From Flavobacteriales bacterium (GTDB taxonomy: Bacteria > Bacteroidota > Bacteroidia > CAIKAF01): a stretch of DNA of 64,000 nt. Where the stretch lies: NCBI GenBank assembly GCA_025451235.1, contig JANWKT010000044.1:1-64000 (forward strand), read 5' to 3'. This document shows, piece by piece, positions 1 through 8,053 of the stretch; position 1 is the stretch's first letter, and each line of letters starts with the position of its first letter. Under the pieces are notes generated by a model that had not been told where the DNA came from, did not search any database, and worked only from the letters and a program-made list of their open reading frames with translations. A program made the position numbers and the translations under genes.

Positions 1-160
1 CACACAACGTGTATTTGTAGGTATTAAAACAGCCATCCCTTTTGTTACTTTTAAGCAATAGTAATGTTATTGCCGAAAAGTATGAGCCCTTCTTTAGCAA
101 ATGACATAAATGTCGCGAAAAAAATAATTTCAAATATTGTTAAACTAAATTATATATATC

Positions 161-700
161 ATGAACAATTTATTCCCATTAACTCCCAGCGGCAAAGGCT
201 ATACAAAAAAGGATGGCACGAGAGGCTTTACATCTCAACCTCTTAAATGGTCCGATGCCATTCCCATGATTACCGAATACAGATCAAATCCAAAAAAACT
301 CACTAAAATTTACAAAGATCCTGCAACAGGTCAACCGGTTCAAAAAATCCTACAAGGGTTCCGAATTGACTCCGCTGATCTGCAAGACTTAATAAATAGA
401 GGCGCAACTGAGGTCTTTATTTCTTTTGCGGTTAGTCCAAAATGTGTTGGGAAAGATCCCGAAAAGCAAGGATTTACTATAATCGTTGCGGGTGTAAAAC
501 CAACTGAAACAAGTGGAGAATGTGGAGAGTTAATGCTAGATGATGTTGAAGAACCAGTTTTTGAATATTGTGATCCTTGCCCTCCTAAATGCCCCGTAAA
601 TTTATATTCGGAAATTGGAGCTAGTCAAGGAGACTTACCATGTTGTGGAAACTGCGAGTATGATACTCCCTGTGAAGATCCAAAAACAAAAAAGGCATAA
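161..700 (+). CDS. Small Cys-motif protein, first gene of a two-component operon
   Basis: I do not recognise the family. The 179-residue product has no signal peptide or membrane segment. Its N-terminal half is basic and polar. A central stretch (GFRIDSADLQDLI, then VFISFAV) aligns loosely with the next gene's product, so the two look like paralogs. Near residue 134 it carries EYCDPCPPKCP, a CxxCxxxC cluster, followed by more cysteines (PCCGNC) in the acidic C-terminus. Cysteine clusters of this kind often bind metal or form disulfides, but that is inference. It lies 21 bases before the next gene and opens a run of five plus-strand genes ending in a histidine kinase and response regulator, which suggests a shared role. 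The ATG at 161 is the first in frame and precedes the region matching the paralog. Confidence 0.75.
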   Translation: MNNLFPLTPSGKGYTKKDGTRGFTSQPLKWSDAIPMITEYRSNPKKLTKIYKDPATGQPVQKILQGFRIDSADLQDLINRGATEVFISFAVSPKCVGKDPEKQGFTIIVAGVKPTETSGECGELMLDDVEEPVFEYCDPCPPKCPVNLYSEIGASQGDLPCCGNCEYDTPCEDPKTKKA

Positions 701-721
701 TATTACTTAACCCTCCAAAAT

Positions 722-1234
722 ATGATAAATTTAAAAAGAAAAGTCCTAGTAGGATACTCCGTTTTAATAACTATAGGTTTTGCCGTGATACTACTCATGT
801 ATATTTCGAATATTCCAAAGAGTGGGAGCATTGAAAAAATAACATCTATAGATGTATCCTTGAATTCCACAAGGGAGTGGCACCAAGCATATTTAGACGA
901 TACTACTGCTTTGAAATACACGCATCCTGATGGTTCCAAGGAAACACTTGTTGGTTTTGCCTTGGATCGGGATGATATTAAACGAATAAAACAGAGTATT
1001 CTTATTCTTCCAAAACAGATTTTTATATTTTTTGGAAAAAAGGAAGATGAAGATGGGCAACAAAACTATGTTTTGATGTTTTCCGCTGTAGATAAGTATG
1101 TAGATGATAAATCCGCCTTAATACTTTTACCAGACGACTCAATGAGTACAGATACACATCTTTTGTACGAATATTGCGACCCCTGTCCTCCCAAATGTCC
1201 TTCAAATGTTGATAGCTTGAAGCGCAGGCGTTAA
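722..1234 (+). CDS. Membrane-anchored paralog with the same Cys motif
   Basis: Unknown family. The 170-residue product begins with a basic stretch and one hydrophobic helix (about residues 8-27), so it is probably anchored in the inner membrane with its body outside the cytoplasm. The body contains GFALDRDDIKRI followed by a hydrophobic strand, parallel to GFRIDSADLQDLI in the preceding product. Near the C-terminus it carries the identical eleven residues EYCDPCPPKCP. The two DNA copies of that motif differ only at synonymous third positions, so the protein sequence is under selection. Soluble and anchored versions next to each other suggest that they act on the same ligand or on each other (inference). 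The next gene starts 17 bases downstream. Confidence 0.75.
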   Translation: MINLKRKVLVGYSVLITIGFAVILLMYISNIPKSGSIEKITSIDVSLNSTREWHQAYLDDTTALKYTHPDGSKETLVGFALDRDDIKRIKQSILILPKQIFIFFGKKEDEDGQQNYVLMFSAVDKYVDDKSALILLPDDSMSTDTHLLYEYCDPCPPKCPSNVDSLKRRR

Positions 1235-1251
1235 TAAAAAAATGTATTTTT

Positions 1252-1286
1252 ATGGACCGTATGATGAACTTAATGATACGGTCCAT
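1252..1286 (+). promoter_or_regulatory. Inverted repeat overlapping the start codon of the membrane protein
   Basis: ATGGACCGTAT (1252-1262) and ATACGGTCCAT (1276-1286) are perfect reverse complements separated by 13 bases. In mRNA this would form an 11-bp hairpin that hides the first start codon. No T-run follows on the plus strand, so it does not look like an intrinsic terminator. It may control translation of the membrane protein and kinase relative to the two upstream Cys-motif genes, or stabilise a processed transcript (inference). Confidence 0.6.
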
Positions 1287-1923
1287 TATTCACTTAGTAA
1301 TAATAGGGACCATTTTTATACTTGGGTATTGCAAGTTTGCCAATTTAAGACGTCCGTATCGCTTCTTAACAGGTCTTTTATTAGTTACATTTTTGAGTGA
1401 ACTGCTTGCCCTTCTATTAAAAATTACTACTAAAAATGCAGCCATTGTATATCATTTTTTTGTACCTATAGAATATTGTATGTTAAGTATTGTGCTTTAT
1501 CATCTGGCTTTGAAAAATTTAAAATGGTCACAGGTCTTTATTGTCCTTAGTGTCATTGCGGTTTGTATTTTTAGCATTACTAATATACTATTCCTACAAT
1601 CCCAGAAAGAGTTTCCAATATACCCCATTATCGTTTCAAGTGTTTTATGTTCCTTTCAGGGTCTGAGTATGTATGCATATATGATCAGGAACACCGAAAA
1701 CACCCCCTTGCATTTACAAGGAATATTTTGGCTAACAACAGGTTGTTTTATTTTTTACAGTATTGCGTTTTTTATTTTCAGTTCATCTGAATTTATGGAT
1801 GCTACAACTAACTTATTTCAACTTCTATTTGACATACTATGGTCAATGAACATCATAATGTACCTATTTTATGGACTGTCCATATATCTGGAGGCAAAAG
1901 CAAATAATTCGGTCGCAAAATGA
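1252..1923 (+). CDS. Seven-helix integral membrane protein, possible sensor partner of the kinase
   Basis: Unknown family. The 223-residue product is almost entirely hydrophobic. I count seven likely transmembrane segments, at about residues 10-28, 35-57, 63-85, 93-115, 122-144, 155-178 and 186-212, with short loops. Its stop codon overlaps the kinase start as ATGA at 1920-1923, so translation is probably coupled. The downstream kinase has only one helix and no sensory domain, so this protein may provide signal input (inference). The annotated ATG lies inside a perfect 11-bp inverted repeat. In-frame ATGs at codons 4, 5 and 8 are alternative starts that would leave all seven helices intact. 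Confidence 0.75.
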   Translation: MDRMMNLMIRSIIHLVIIGTIFILGYCKFANLRRPYRFLTGLLLVTFLSELLALLLKITTKNAAIVYHFFVPIEYCMLSIVLYHLALKNLKWSQVFIVLSVIAVCIFSITNILFLQSQKEFPIYPIIVSSVLCSFQGLSMYAYMIRNTENTPLHLQGIFWLTTGCFIFYSIAFFIFSSSEFMDATTNLFQLLFDILWSMNIIMYLFYGLSIYLEAKANNSVAK

Positions 1924-2702
1924 ACAACACAATATTTACCTTATCCGGCATATGCTTTTGTCTTTTAATTACAGGTTTTATCACCTATTTTATCTTCTTC
2001 TATCGCAAAAAACAAATCCAAAATGAACAGGAACAAAAAAGGCTGCAACTAAAATACAACCAAGCCCTCTTAGAATCCCAAATAGAGATCCAACAACAAC
2101 TATTACAACAGGTTTCTGGGGAGATCCATGATAATCTCGGGCAAGTAGCTGCTTTGATCAAATTGAACCTGGTTACTTTTCCCAAAGATATCCCACAGGA
2201 AGCTGCCAGTAAATTGGAACAGACCCGGGAGCTGATGAAGAAACTGATAACAGATCTAAAAGCATTGTCGATCAGCTTGAATACCGATTACCTGGAAGAT
2301 GAAGGTTTGTTCAAAATATTGGAAGTGGAATGTGAACGGCTCAATAGATCCGGATCGATCAAAGCAATTTTTGCTGCCTCTGGTTCTCAACCCTTATTGG
2401 ACATTGGCAAAGAGATCTTCCTCTATCGCATGGTACAGGAATTAATAGGCAATGTGTTGAAGCATGCGGAGGCTACCGAACTTATCCTGTCAGTAGATGG
2501 GAATGAAAAAGAATTAAGTATAGAGATCAGAGATAATGGCAAGGGCTTTGGCCTGGAAGAAATTGGAAAAAACGGGAACAAAACCAGCACAGGTTTGCGT
2601 AGTTTAAAAAAACGCTGTTTCCTTATTGGAGCTGAATTAAATATTAACACCAAGCAAGGAAATGGAACTCAGGTAAAAATTCGATTACCTTTAAGCGAAT
2701 AA
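1920..2702 (+). CDS. Sensor histidine kinase, NarL-partner type, without sensor domain
   Basis: A 260-residue kinase. One N-terminal transmembrane helix (about 7-27) is followed by a Gln-rich coiled coil and then the HisKA_3-type dimerisation motif GEIHDNLGQ, with the likely phospho-accepting His70. The HATPase part shows an N-box (ELIGNVLKHA, Asn178) and a G1 box (DNGKGFG, 205-211). Kinases of this group phosphorylate LuxR/NarL-type regulators, and such a regulator starts one base after this stop. There is no periplasmic, PAS, GAF or TPR input domain, so the signal probably comes through another protein. The coupled seven-helix membrane protein is the obvious candidate. Confidence 0.92.
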   Translation: MNNTIFTLSGICFCLLITGFITYFIFFYRKKQIQNEQEQKRLQLKYNQALLESQIEIQQQLLQQVSGEIHDNLGQVAALIKLNLVTFPKDIPQEAASKLEQTRELMKKLITDLKALSISLNTDYLEDEGLFKILEVECERLNRSGSIKAIFAASGSQPLLDIGKEIFLYRMVQELIGNVLKHAEATELILSVDGNEKELSIEIRDNGKGFGLEEIGKNGNKTSTGLRSLKKRCFLIGAELNINTKQGNGTQVKIRLPLSE

Positions 2703-2703
2703 A

Positions 2704-3357
2704 ATGGCAGAAAAACTCACCATAGGCGTAGTAGACGACCATACCTTGTTCCGCAAGGGATTGGTTGGTCTCATCAATGAACTCAAAGAAGGATACCAGG
2801 TAATATGGGAAGCGGACAACGGAGAACAATGCCTGATAAGACTTGAAAAGGAATCGGTGCCTGATATCCTCATGATGGATATCACCATGCCTATCATGGA
2901 TGGATATCAATTGGCGGAAATCGTCCGGAAAAAATATCCTTCATTACCTATACTAGTAGTATCGATGGTTGAAAAGGAAGAAGCATTGATCCGAATGCTG
3001 CGTTTGGGGATACGGGGATATCTATCCAAAGATATTGAGCCCGAAGAATTGCATACTGCCATTATCTCCATCAACAACAAAGGATACTATTATACGGATC
3101 ATGTTACTGGGAAACTCATTCGAGCCTTACAAGACGATTCCTTGAATCATGAAAATTCTATCCCGCTTTCGGAACGCGAAAAACAATTGCTCGAGTTGGT
3201 TTGCTCGGATGATACGTATAAAGAAATTGCAGATAAAATGTGCCTGAGTCCAAAAACAGTAGATACCTATCGAATGTCACTTTTCGAAAAACTACAGGTA
3301 AAATCCAGAACCGGCTTAGTCTTATATGCCATTAAGAGTGGAATGGTAAAAGTATAG
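2704..3357 (+). CDS. LuxR/NarL-family response regulator
   Basis: A 217-residue two-domain regulator. The receiver domain (about 1-120) has the acidic pair Asp11-Asp12, the phospho-acceptor Asp59 in MMDITMP, Ser87 and the conserved Lys109. The C-terminal GerE/LuxR helix-turn-helix (about 150-215) shows LSEREKQLLELV and the recognition helix region LSPKTVDTYR. It should dimerise and bind DNA after phosphorylation by the kinase encoded immediately upstream. Its target promoter is not evident. I find no clear direct or inverted repeat before the first gene of the operon. Confidence 0.95.
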   Translation: MAEKLTIGVVDDHTLFRKGLVGLINELKEGYQVIWEADNGEQCLIRLEKESVPDILMMDITMPIMDGYQLAEIVRKKYPSLPILVVSMVEKEEALIRMLRLGIRGYLSKDIEPEELHTAIISINNKGYYYTDHVTGKLIRALQDDSLNHENSIPLSEREKQLLELVCSDDTYKEIADKMCLSPKTVDTYRMSLFEKLQVKSRTGLVLYAIKSGMVKV

Positions 3358-3413
3358 ACAAATTCTTTTCAACACCTCTTCCATATATGGGTTTGATTGC
3401 ATAAATTTAATCA

Positions 3414-4307
3414 ATGGAAAAAAGTCGAAAATCAGGGAGTATTATAAGCCTTATTTTGATTGCCGGAACAATGATCACCGTTTGGATCATTCGGGGAAAC
3501 AGTTCCAACAACTCTATAGAGAGGACTAAATATAAAACCAAAGAATTTGAATTTACCTTAGAAGATGCACCTGAAAAAATTCAGATGCATGACTTACTGG
3601 CTCAATACCAGCCCATGTATCCAGTTAAGAACCCCTGGATGTTCGTGCATTGGCAATGTTTAAAAAACGATGTTCGTAAAAGTCCCAGGTTTTTAGGAGT
3701 GGGAAATACCTTATATGTGGGTACCATATGGCAAAAAGATTTTACCTCCACCCGAACTACTCTCGAAAATCTTGGACTCAGTGAGCAAGAAATGAAACGT
3801 ATTGTTAAACGGGGTCAACCATCTTCCTGTGGTGTTTCTCGACTGACTGGTATAGATATTCATGCATTCCTGGATTTGGACACGAATTATTTTAATAAAA
3901 TAGACCTGGAGCTAGGGGCATTTATCAAAACCTCTAAAAAAACAGAAGTGGTGATCGAAAGTTTTGTGCCCATTGATCTGCTTACAGGGGATTTTATTGA
4001 CATGCTGGATAGCAGTAAAGACAATACCCGAAAAAAATACCTGAGATGGTTCAACGAGCCGGGAAATCTTATTTGTACCTGGACCTACGAGGTGAATGGA
4101 ATGTCTGTACTTGTTGAATCGGAGGATACGATTGGGGGAAACTTAAAAGCCAAACTTCAAAACAATCTACAATCTCCACCCGTTGATTTGCAACTAAGAA
4201 CAGGTTTTAAATATGTAAATAATAAGACGATCCAGATCAGCACCTCACAACCCTTCTATGTAATAGGTGGAGTAAAAAAAGTAATGAATGTAAAGCCTAA
4301 GAAATAG
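3414..4307 (+). CDS. Membrane-anchored protein of unknown function
   Basis: I do not recognise this 297-residue product. It has a short basic N-terminus, one hydrophobic helix (about 11-27) and a long polar region that is probably periplasmic. Two cysteines (in HWQCLKN and SSCGVSRL) could form a disulfide. The rest looks like a mixed alpha/beta fold with no motif I can name. It lies 56 bases after the response regulator on the same strand with no terminator in between, so it may belong to the same transcription unit. It converges with the M28 peptidase gene, with only two bases between the stop codons. Confidence 0.7.
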   Translation: MEKSRKSGSIISLILIAGTMITVWIIRGNSSNNSIERTKYKTKEFEFTLEDAPEKIQMHDLLAQYQPMYPVKNPWMFVHWQCLKNDVRKSPRFLGVGNTLYVGTIWQKDFTSTRTTLENLGLSEQEMKRIVKRGQPSSCGVSRLTGIDIHAFLDLDTNYFNKIDLELGAFIKTSKKTEVVIESFVPIDLLTGDFIDMLDSSKDNTRKKYLRWFNEPGNLICTWTYEVNGMSVLVESEDTIGGNLKAKLQNNLQSPPVDLQLRTGFKYVNNKTIQISTSQPFYVIGGVKKVMNVKPKK

Positions 4308-4309
4308 AA

Positions 4310-5983
4310 TTAAAACTTCACCTCCACCACTTTCTCCTCTGCCCCTCTTTTTAAAGTTACTTTTACCACATCTCCTTTTTTGAATTTACCCAATGCTCCC
4401 ATATAAGCATAGATATCTTTTATTTTATGCTCTCCCATCTGGATAATGATATCGCCTGCTATGATGCCTGCAACCGAAGCAGGCTTACCATCCGTTACTC
4501 CATCAACCCGCAATCCTTCTCCTTCATACGCATAATCAGGCACCACTCCTAAGGTAACTTTAAATGCTGATACCTTTCCACCTTCGGTGTCTTTTGTTTT
4601 GGTAAATTCCAGTTTGCCTTTTGAATCGAGTTCGGAAATAATCTTCATCATATAGTCACCAATTAACCTCATTCCAGTCGTATTGATCTTTTCCCAATCG
4701 TCGGTAGGTTTATGATAATCGTTATGCGTACCACTGAAAAAATGGATGGCTGGCACATCTTTGAAATAAAAAGATGTATGGTCGGAGGGACCTATTCCTC
4801 CTTCTGTAGTTTTTACTTTAAAAGTAGTATCGGGTCCAAACTGAACTTTTCCCATCACTTCCTTCCATGAGGGGGAAGTGCCGACTCCATTCACAATTAA
4901 AATATTTTCTGAAGGATCCAGTCGGCCCACCATATCCATATTGAGCATATAGTTGATCTTGAATTGATCCATCAGACCGCTTTTAGTAAAATACGAAGAT
5001 CCATATAACCCTAATTCCTCTCCGCTAAAAGCAATAAATAAATAGTTGTTACTCTTGAATTTCGATTTCTTAAGCAGGGTAGCTAACTCCAGCATCAATG
5101 AGATCCCGCTGGCATTATCATCGGCCCCATTATGCACCGCCGGTTCTCCACGGTATAATGAATGTGAGCCACCATAACCCAAATGGTCATAATGTGCACC
5201 AATCACCACTGTATGGGGTGCCCAGTTATTGATAAAGCCCAGAACATTATGCCCTTCTGATTTTACCCGTTCTATATCTACCTGTAAACTTATATCGTCC
5301 ACTTCAAGATAGTCAAATTCTCTTTTTACAAAAACAACCGGAATATCATAAGGGGTTACTTTAGGATTCAACTCATCGGAGGGGTCGTTTTCCGCATCTC
5401 CTTTATTGATAAAAATAATCCCGGCTGCTCCCTCCTCTTTTGCTATTGATATTTTTTTATCTAGCTTTAAATAATCGGCAAATTTTGAATGTGGATGATT
5501 TCCATCAGGTGCTCCTAATTCAATCACAAATATTTTTCCCTTCCTATCACCCTTTCCATCATAATTGCTATAGTTAAGCTCCGGGGCTTTGATACCAAAT
5601 CCTGCAAAAAAAAGGTCAGTGCCCACTAATCCATTCCCTGAGCCATCAACGGGATAATAATCCGTACCCGCCTGCCAGTTTTCACCATTTACCTTGAGCC
5701 ATGTTTTTTCAGTTGGTTGTACGTCTGCAATAAATTCGAAAGCCTGCAGATAGCTGTTGGCATCACCCCCTGGTATTATTCCCAGAGATTTAAATTTCTT
5801 ACTGATATAGACAGCGGATAGCATTTCACCTGGTGAGCCTGTGAGTCTACCCTCCAGCTTATCATCTGCCAGGTATTTTATATGGGCCAATAATTTTTTT
5901 TCGGTCGAAGGTTTTAAGTATTGAGCAGGAAGGCCAATTCCCGCGATTAAAAATAAAACAAGCGAAATAAGTTTTTTAAACAT
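4310..5983 (-). CDS. Secreted M28-family zinc aminopeptidase with C-terminal PDZ domain
   Basis: The 557-residue product has a signal peptide ending around residue 20 (GLPAQ). It then has an inserted PA-like region (about 110-240) and an M28 catalytic domain. The co-catalytic zinc site is complete by motif: GAHYDHLG (His264, Asp266), GADDNASG (Asp288/Asp289), SGEELGLYGS (Glu322 catalytic, Glu323 ligand), NMDMVG (Asp350) and GTHNDYHKPTD (His424). A PDZ domain fills about residues 470-557 and contains the typical hydrophobic peptide-binding strand. The enzyme should remove N-terminal residues from peptides in the periplasm or outside the cell. A TAcaTTTG promoter box lies about 42 bases upstream. 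Confidence 0.93.
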   Translation of the reverse strand: MFKKLISLVLFLIAGIGLPAQYLKPSTEKKLLAHIKYLADDKLEGRLTGSPGEMLSAVYISKKFKSLGIIPGGDANSYLQAFEFIADVQPTEKTWLKVNGENWQAGTDYYPVDGSGNGLVGTDLFFAGFGIKAPELNYSNYDGKGDRKGKIFVIELGAPDGNHPHSKFADYLKLDKKISIAKEEGAAGIIFINKGDAENDPSDELNPKVTPYDIPVVFVKREFDYLEVDDISLQVDIERVKSEGHNVLGFINNWAPHTVVIGAHYDHLGYGGSHSLYRGEPAVHNGADDNASGISLMLELATLLKKSKFKSNNYLFIAFSGEELGLYGSSYFTKSGLMDQFKINYMLNMDMVGRLDPSENILIVNGVGTSPSWKEVMGKVQFGPDTTFKVKTTEGGIGPSDHTSFYFKDVPAIHFFSGTHNDYHKPTDDWEKINTTGMRLIGDYMMKIISELDSKGKLEFTKTKDTEGGKVSAFKVTLGVVPDYAYEGEGLRVDGVTDGKPASVAGIIAGDIIIQMGEHKIKDIYAYMGALGKFKKGDVVKVTLKRGAEEKVVEVKF

Positions 5984-6024
5984 AATTTTCTCTAATTAAC
6001 AAATATGGAAAAATGAAAGCAGCA

Positions 6025-6032
6025 CAAATGTA
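6025..6032 (-). promoter_or_regulatory. Bacteroidota -7 promoter box for the M28 peptidase
   Basis: On the minus strand the sequence reads TACATTTG, which matches the Bacteroidota -7 consensus TAnnTTTG. Its distance from the peptidase ATG at 5983 allows a leader of about 35 bases. Confidence 0.5.
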
Positions 6033-6068
6033 CGATATCAACCAATATTAAAAACAAACGTAGCAGAA

Positions 6069-6929
6069 TCACTTAAACAATGAACGACTCTTTGCCTGGC
6101 CCGGTGCTATTTGATACATACCATGAGGCATGCTTTCCAACAAGATCTGCTGCGGGGCTTTTATAAAACCTTCCTTCTTGCTACCCAGATAAAAACTGAC
6201 CAATGGCCGTTTTCCTTCTTTTTCGATACAAAGATAATCCAACCAATTGTCATTGTTAAAATCGTAAAATACATAAGGACTTGGTGCTATTATGGGCCGC
6301 TTGATGCAATCCGCTTTGAAACCTCCGCTATGTAGGCCTGTACGATAATTGGTGAAAACAATGCAGCCATACTGCTGCTGCGAACCATTCTCCACCACAA
6401 ATGTATAGTAAACCAGGAGATAGGACGTATCATCAAAATGTCCCCGGGTAAAATTCACTATGTATAACCCTTCAACATAAAACTGATCACGGTCTTCCTC
6501 ATCCACCCATGATAAAAGAGGAATATTCAGCAAAGGGATCCGGCCCATGGGATCGGCCCACTCAAAATACATGCGGTTGTTTTGGTGGTTATAATGGAAA
6601 AATATATTAGAATTTGGGAAATTGGAATAATCAATTGACTCCCCTACCGCATAATCATGCTGTTCACCTCTTTGGTGCACCTCGGTAACTACGCTTCTTA
6701 ATTTGTTTCCAAAACAACGAAAGTGAAAATACTTTTTGAGCAAATACAAGTTGTTAAAGTTGATCTCTTCTTCCCCTAAGCCAAAATCTGTTGTGAATAT
6801 AGAATATTGCACAGGTCTGATAGGTTTTCCGCCTAGCCTACCTGGATTTTGAGTTTCCGCATATATGCCTACAATCCAAATGAAACAAAAACAGCAAAAA
6901 ATAAGCGGTAATAGGTTTTTCATATTCAT
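6069..6929 (-). CDS. Exported FG-GAP-like protein, second of a tandem pair
   Basis: Unknown function. The 286-residue product has an N-terminal signal peptide (hydrophobic to about residue 24). Its body matches the product encoded immediately upstream: both have a TDFG motif followed by a (D/N)FxN element near the start, and both have a PYxFxDxNxDxWLDY segment near residue 215. That last segment resembles the acidic loop of VCBS/FG-GAP repeats, which can bind calcium, but only one or two blades are visible. The pair probably arose by tandem duplication followed by strong divergence. Only three bases separate the two genes, so they are co-transcribed. An alternative ATG lies two codons downstream. 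Confidence 0.75.
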   Translation of the reverse strand: MNMKNLLPLIFCCFCFIWIVGIYAETQNPGRLGGKPIRPVQYSIFTTDFGLGEEEINFNNLYLLKKYFHFRCFGNKLRSVVTEVHQRGEQHDYAVGESIDYSNFPNSNIFFHYNHQNNRMYFEWADPMGRIPLLNIPLLSWVDEEDRDQFYVEGLYIVNFTRGHFDDTSYLLVYYTFVVENGSQQQYGCIVFTNYRTGLHSGGFKADCIKRPIIAPSPYVFYDFNNDNWLDYLCIEKEGKRPLVSFYLGSKKEGFIKAPQQILLESMPHGMYQIAPGQAKSRSLFK

Positions 6930-6932
6930 GTT

Positions 6933-7769
6933 TTAACGGCATGAGTCCGGCAAAGCCAAATTTAAGCTATCTACAGCAAATAGTTGGTCCCCTGTATAAG
7001 AAACAGGTATTTTATACGAACTGTTCCGGATAAAATTTACTCCCTTGCCATCGTAAAAACTCACCTCAGGCTTCGCTGCATAGGGATTGAAATGAATATA
7101 ATCCAACCATCCATCGCAATTATAATCCATAAATGCGTAGGGTGAAGTGCTGATCTGCCGATAGGGCAAAAGTCGGTAACTAAAATCTCCCTCTAAAGTT
7201 TTACAAAAAAGGAGAATACAGGATTCAAGATATGTGTTATTGGGTACCATAAAGCAGAAAAAGACCACCATATATTCAGTAGCCGGACCTGCCCCAGGGG
7301 CCAGACGAATGGTATAGGCAGAAGGAATAGTAAAAAGTACATTATAATCTGGATCCACCCCAACCTGGGTTGATAGGCTTCCCTGATGCTTGTAATGAGG
7401 CGGCTTACCAATACCAAAATTTATTTTACCGGTGTTCACATTAAAATCAAGGAAAACGATGTGATAGACCCAGGAATCATTTTCGAGTAAATAATGACAG
7501 TCGGCCCTGGCATCTACCTTCATTTCTTTAGCAATTGCCTGGTTGTTGTTGATCATCTTGTAATGAAAATGGCGGCACAAAGAAAAATTATCGAAATCGA
7601 TGGTCTGAGTTTCGTATCCAAAGTCTGTTTCGAACAAAGTGAATTCCACTTTTTTTAAAGACTTGGCTTGAGAAGGGTTTTGAGCAGCATCCTTTTGTGC
7701 CATAACGAATGCTGGGAAAAATAAAAGCCAGGTCACGCAAATGAGCGTCGTTTTATGAATAATGGTCAT
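6933..7769 (-). CDS. Exported FG-GAP-like protein, first of a tandem pair
   Basis: A 278-residue exported protein of unknown function with a signal peptide ending near residue 25 (VMAQK). Shared landmarks with the downstream paralog are ETDFGYETQTIDFDNF near the start and SPYAFMDYNCDGWLDY near residue 215. The latter resembles an FG-GAP/VCBS calcium loop. The cysteine content is moderate (HYLLEN and ESCILLFCKT regions), so disulfides are possible. It lies upstream in a two-gene unit. I see no clear TAnnTTTG box before it. Confidence 0.75.
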   Translation of the reverse strand: MTIIHKTTLICVTWLLFFPAFVMAQKDAAQNPSQAKSLKKVEFTLFETDFGYETQTIDFDNFSLCRHFHYKMINNNQAIAKEMKVDARADCHYLLENDSWVYHIVFLDFNVNTGKINFGIGKPPHYKHQGSLSTQVGVDPDYNVLFTIPSAYTIRLAPGAGPATEYMVVFFCFMVPNNTYLESCILLFCKTLEGDFSYRLLPYRQISTSPYAFMDYNCDGWLDYIHFNPYAAKPEVSFYDGKGVNFIRNSSYKIPVSYTGDQLFAVDSLNLALPDSCR

Positions 7770-7887
7770 GCCGTTTGGATCGTTGGATTAGGTGATATAA
7801 AAATAAGAAATTCTTAAAACGAGATCTTTATTGGATGACCTATCCTGCGCCCCCGATAGAAGCAAGTACCGCCCCATAGCCGAAGCC

Positions 7888-7948
7888 AGCCATGGAGTAC
7901 AGCGGGAATTTATGCAATAACATGGTCCGCTGTTTACTGTATATGGCT
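7888..7948. repeat. Imperfect long intergenic inverted repeat
   Basis: AGCCAT (7888-7893) pairs with ATGGCT (7943-7948), and ACAGCGG (7899-7905) pairs with CCGCTGT (7927-7933), giving an interrupted hairpin between divergent genes. A further partial copy (GGAGTACTG and AGCGGGAATTA) follows at about 7960-7985. It is probably a degenerate dispersed palindromic element rather than a terminator, because no T-run follows. Confidence 0.45.
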
Positions 7949-8024
7949 GAGGCTGTGTGGAGTACTGTGGATAGCGGGAATTAGCGCCCCGACACCTAAA
8001 CCGCTAATAAATAAGGAAATAATG

Positions 8025-8032
8025 TATCTTTG
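8025..8032 (+). promoter_or_regulatory. -7 promoter box for the DUF349 gene
   Basis: TATCTTTG is a full match to the Bacteroidota TAnnTTTG box. It lies 21 bases before the ATG at 8054, which implies a leader of about 15 bases. No TTG is seen at the usual -33 distance. Confidence 0.65.
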
Positions 8033-8053
8033 TAGACGTTATAAGGGTTTAGA

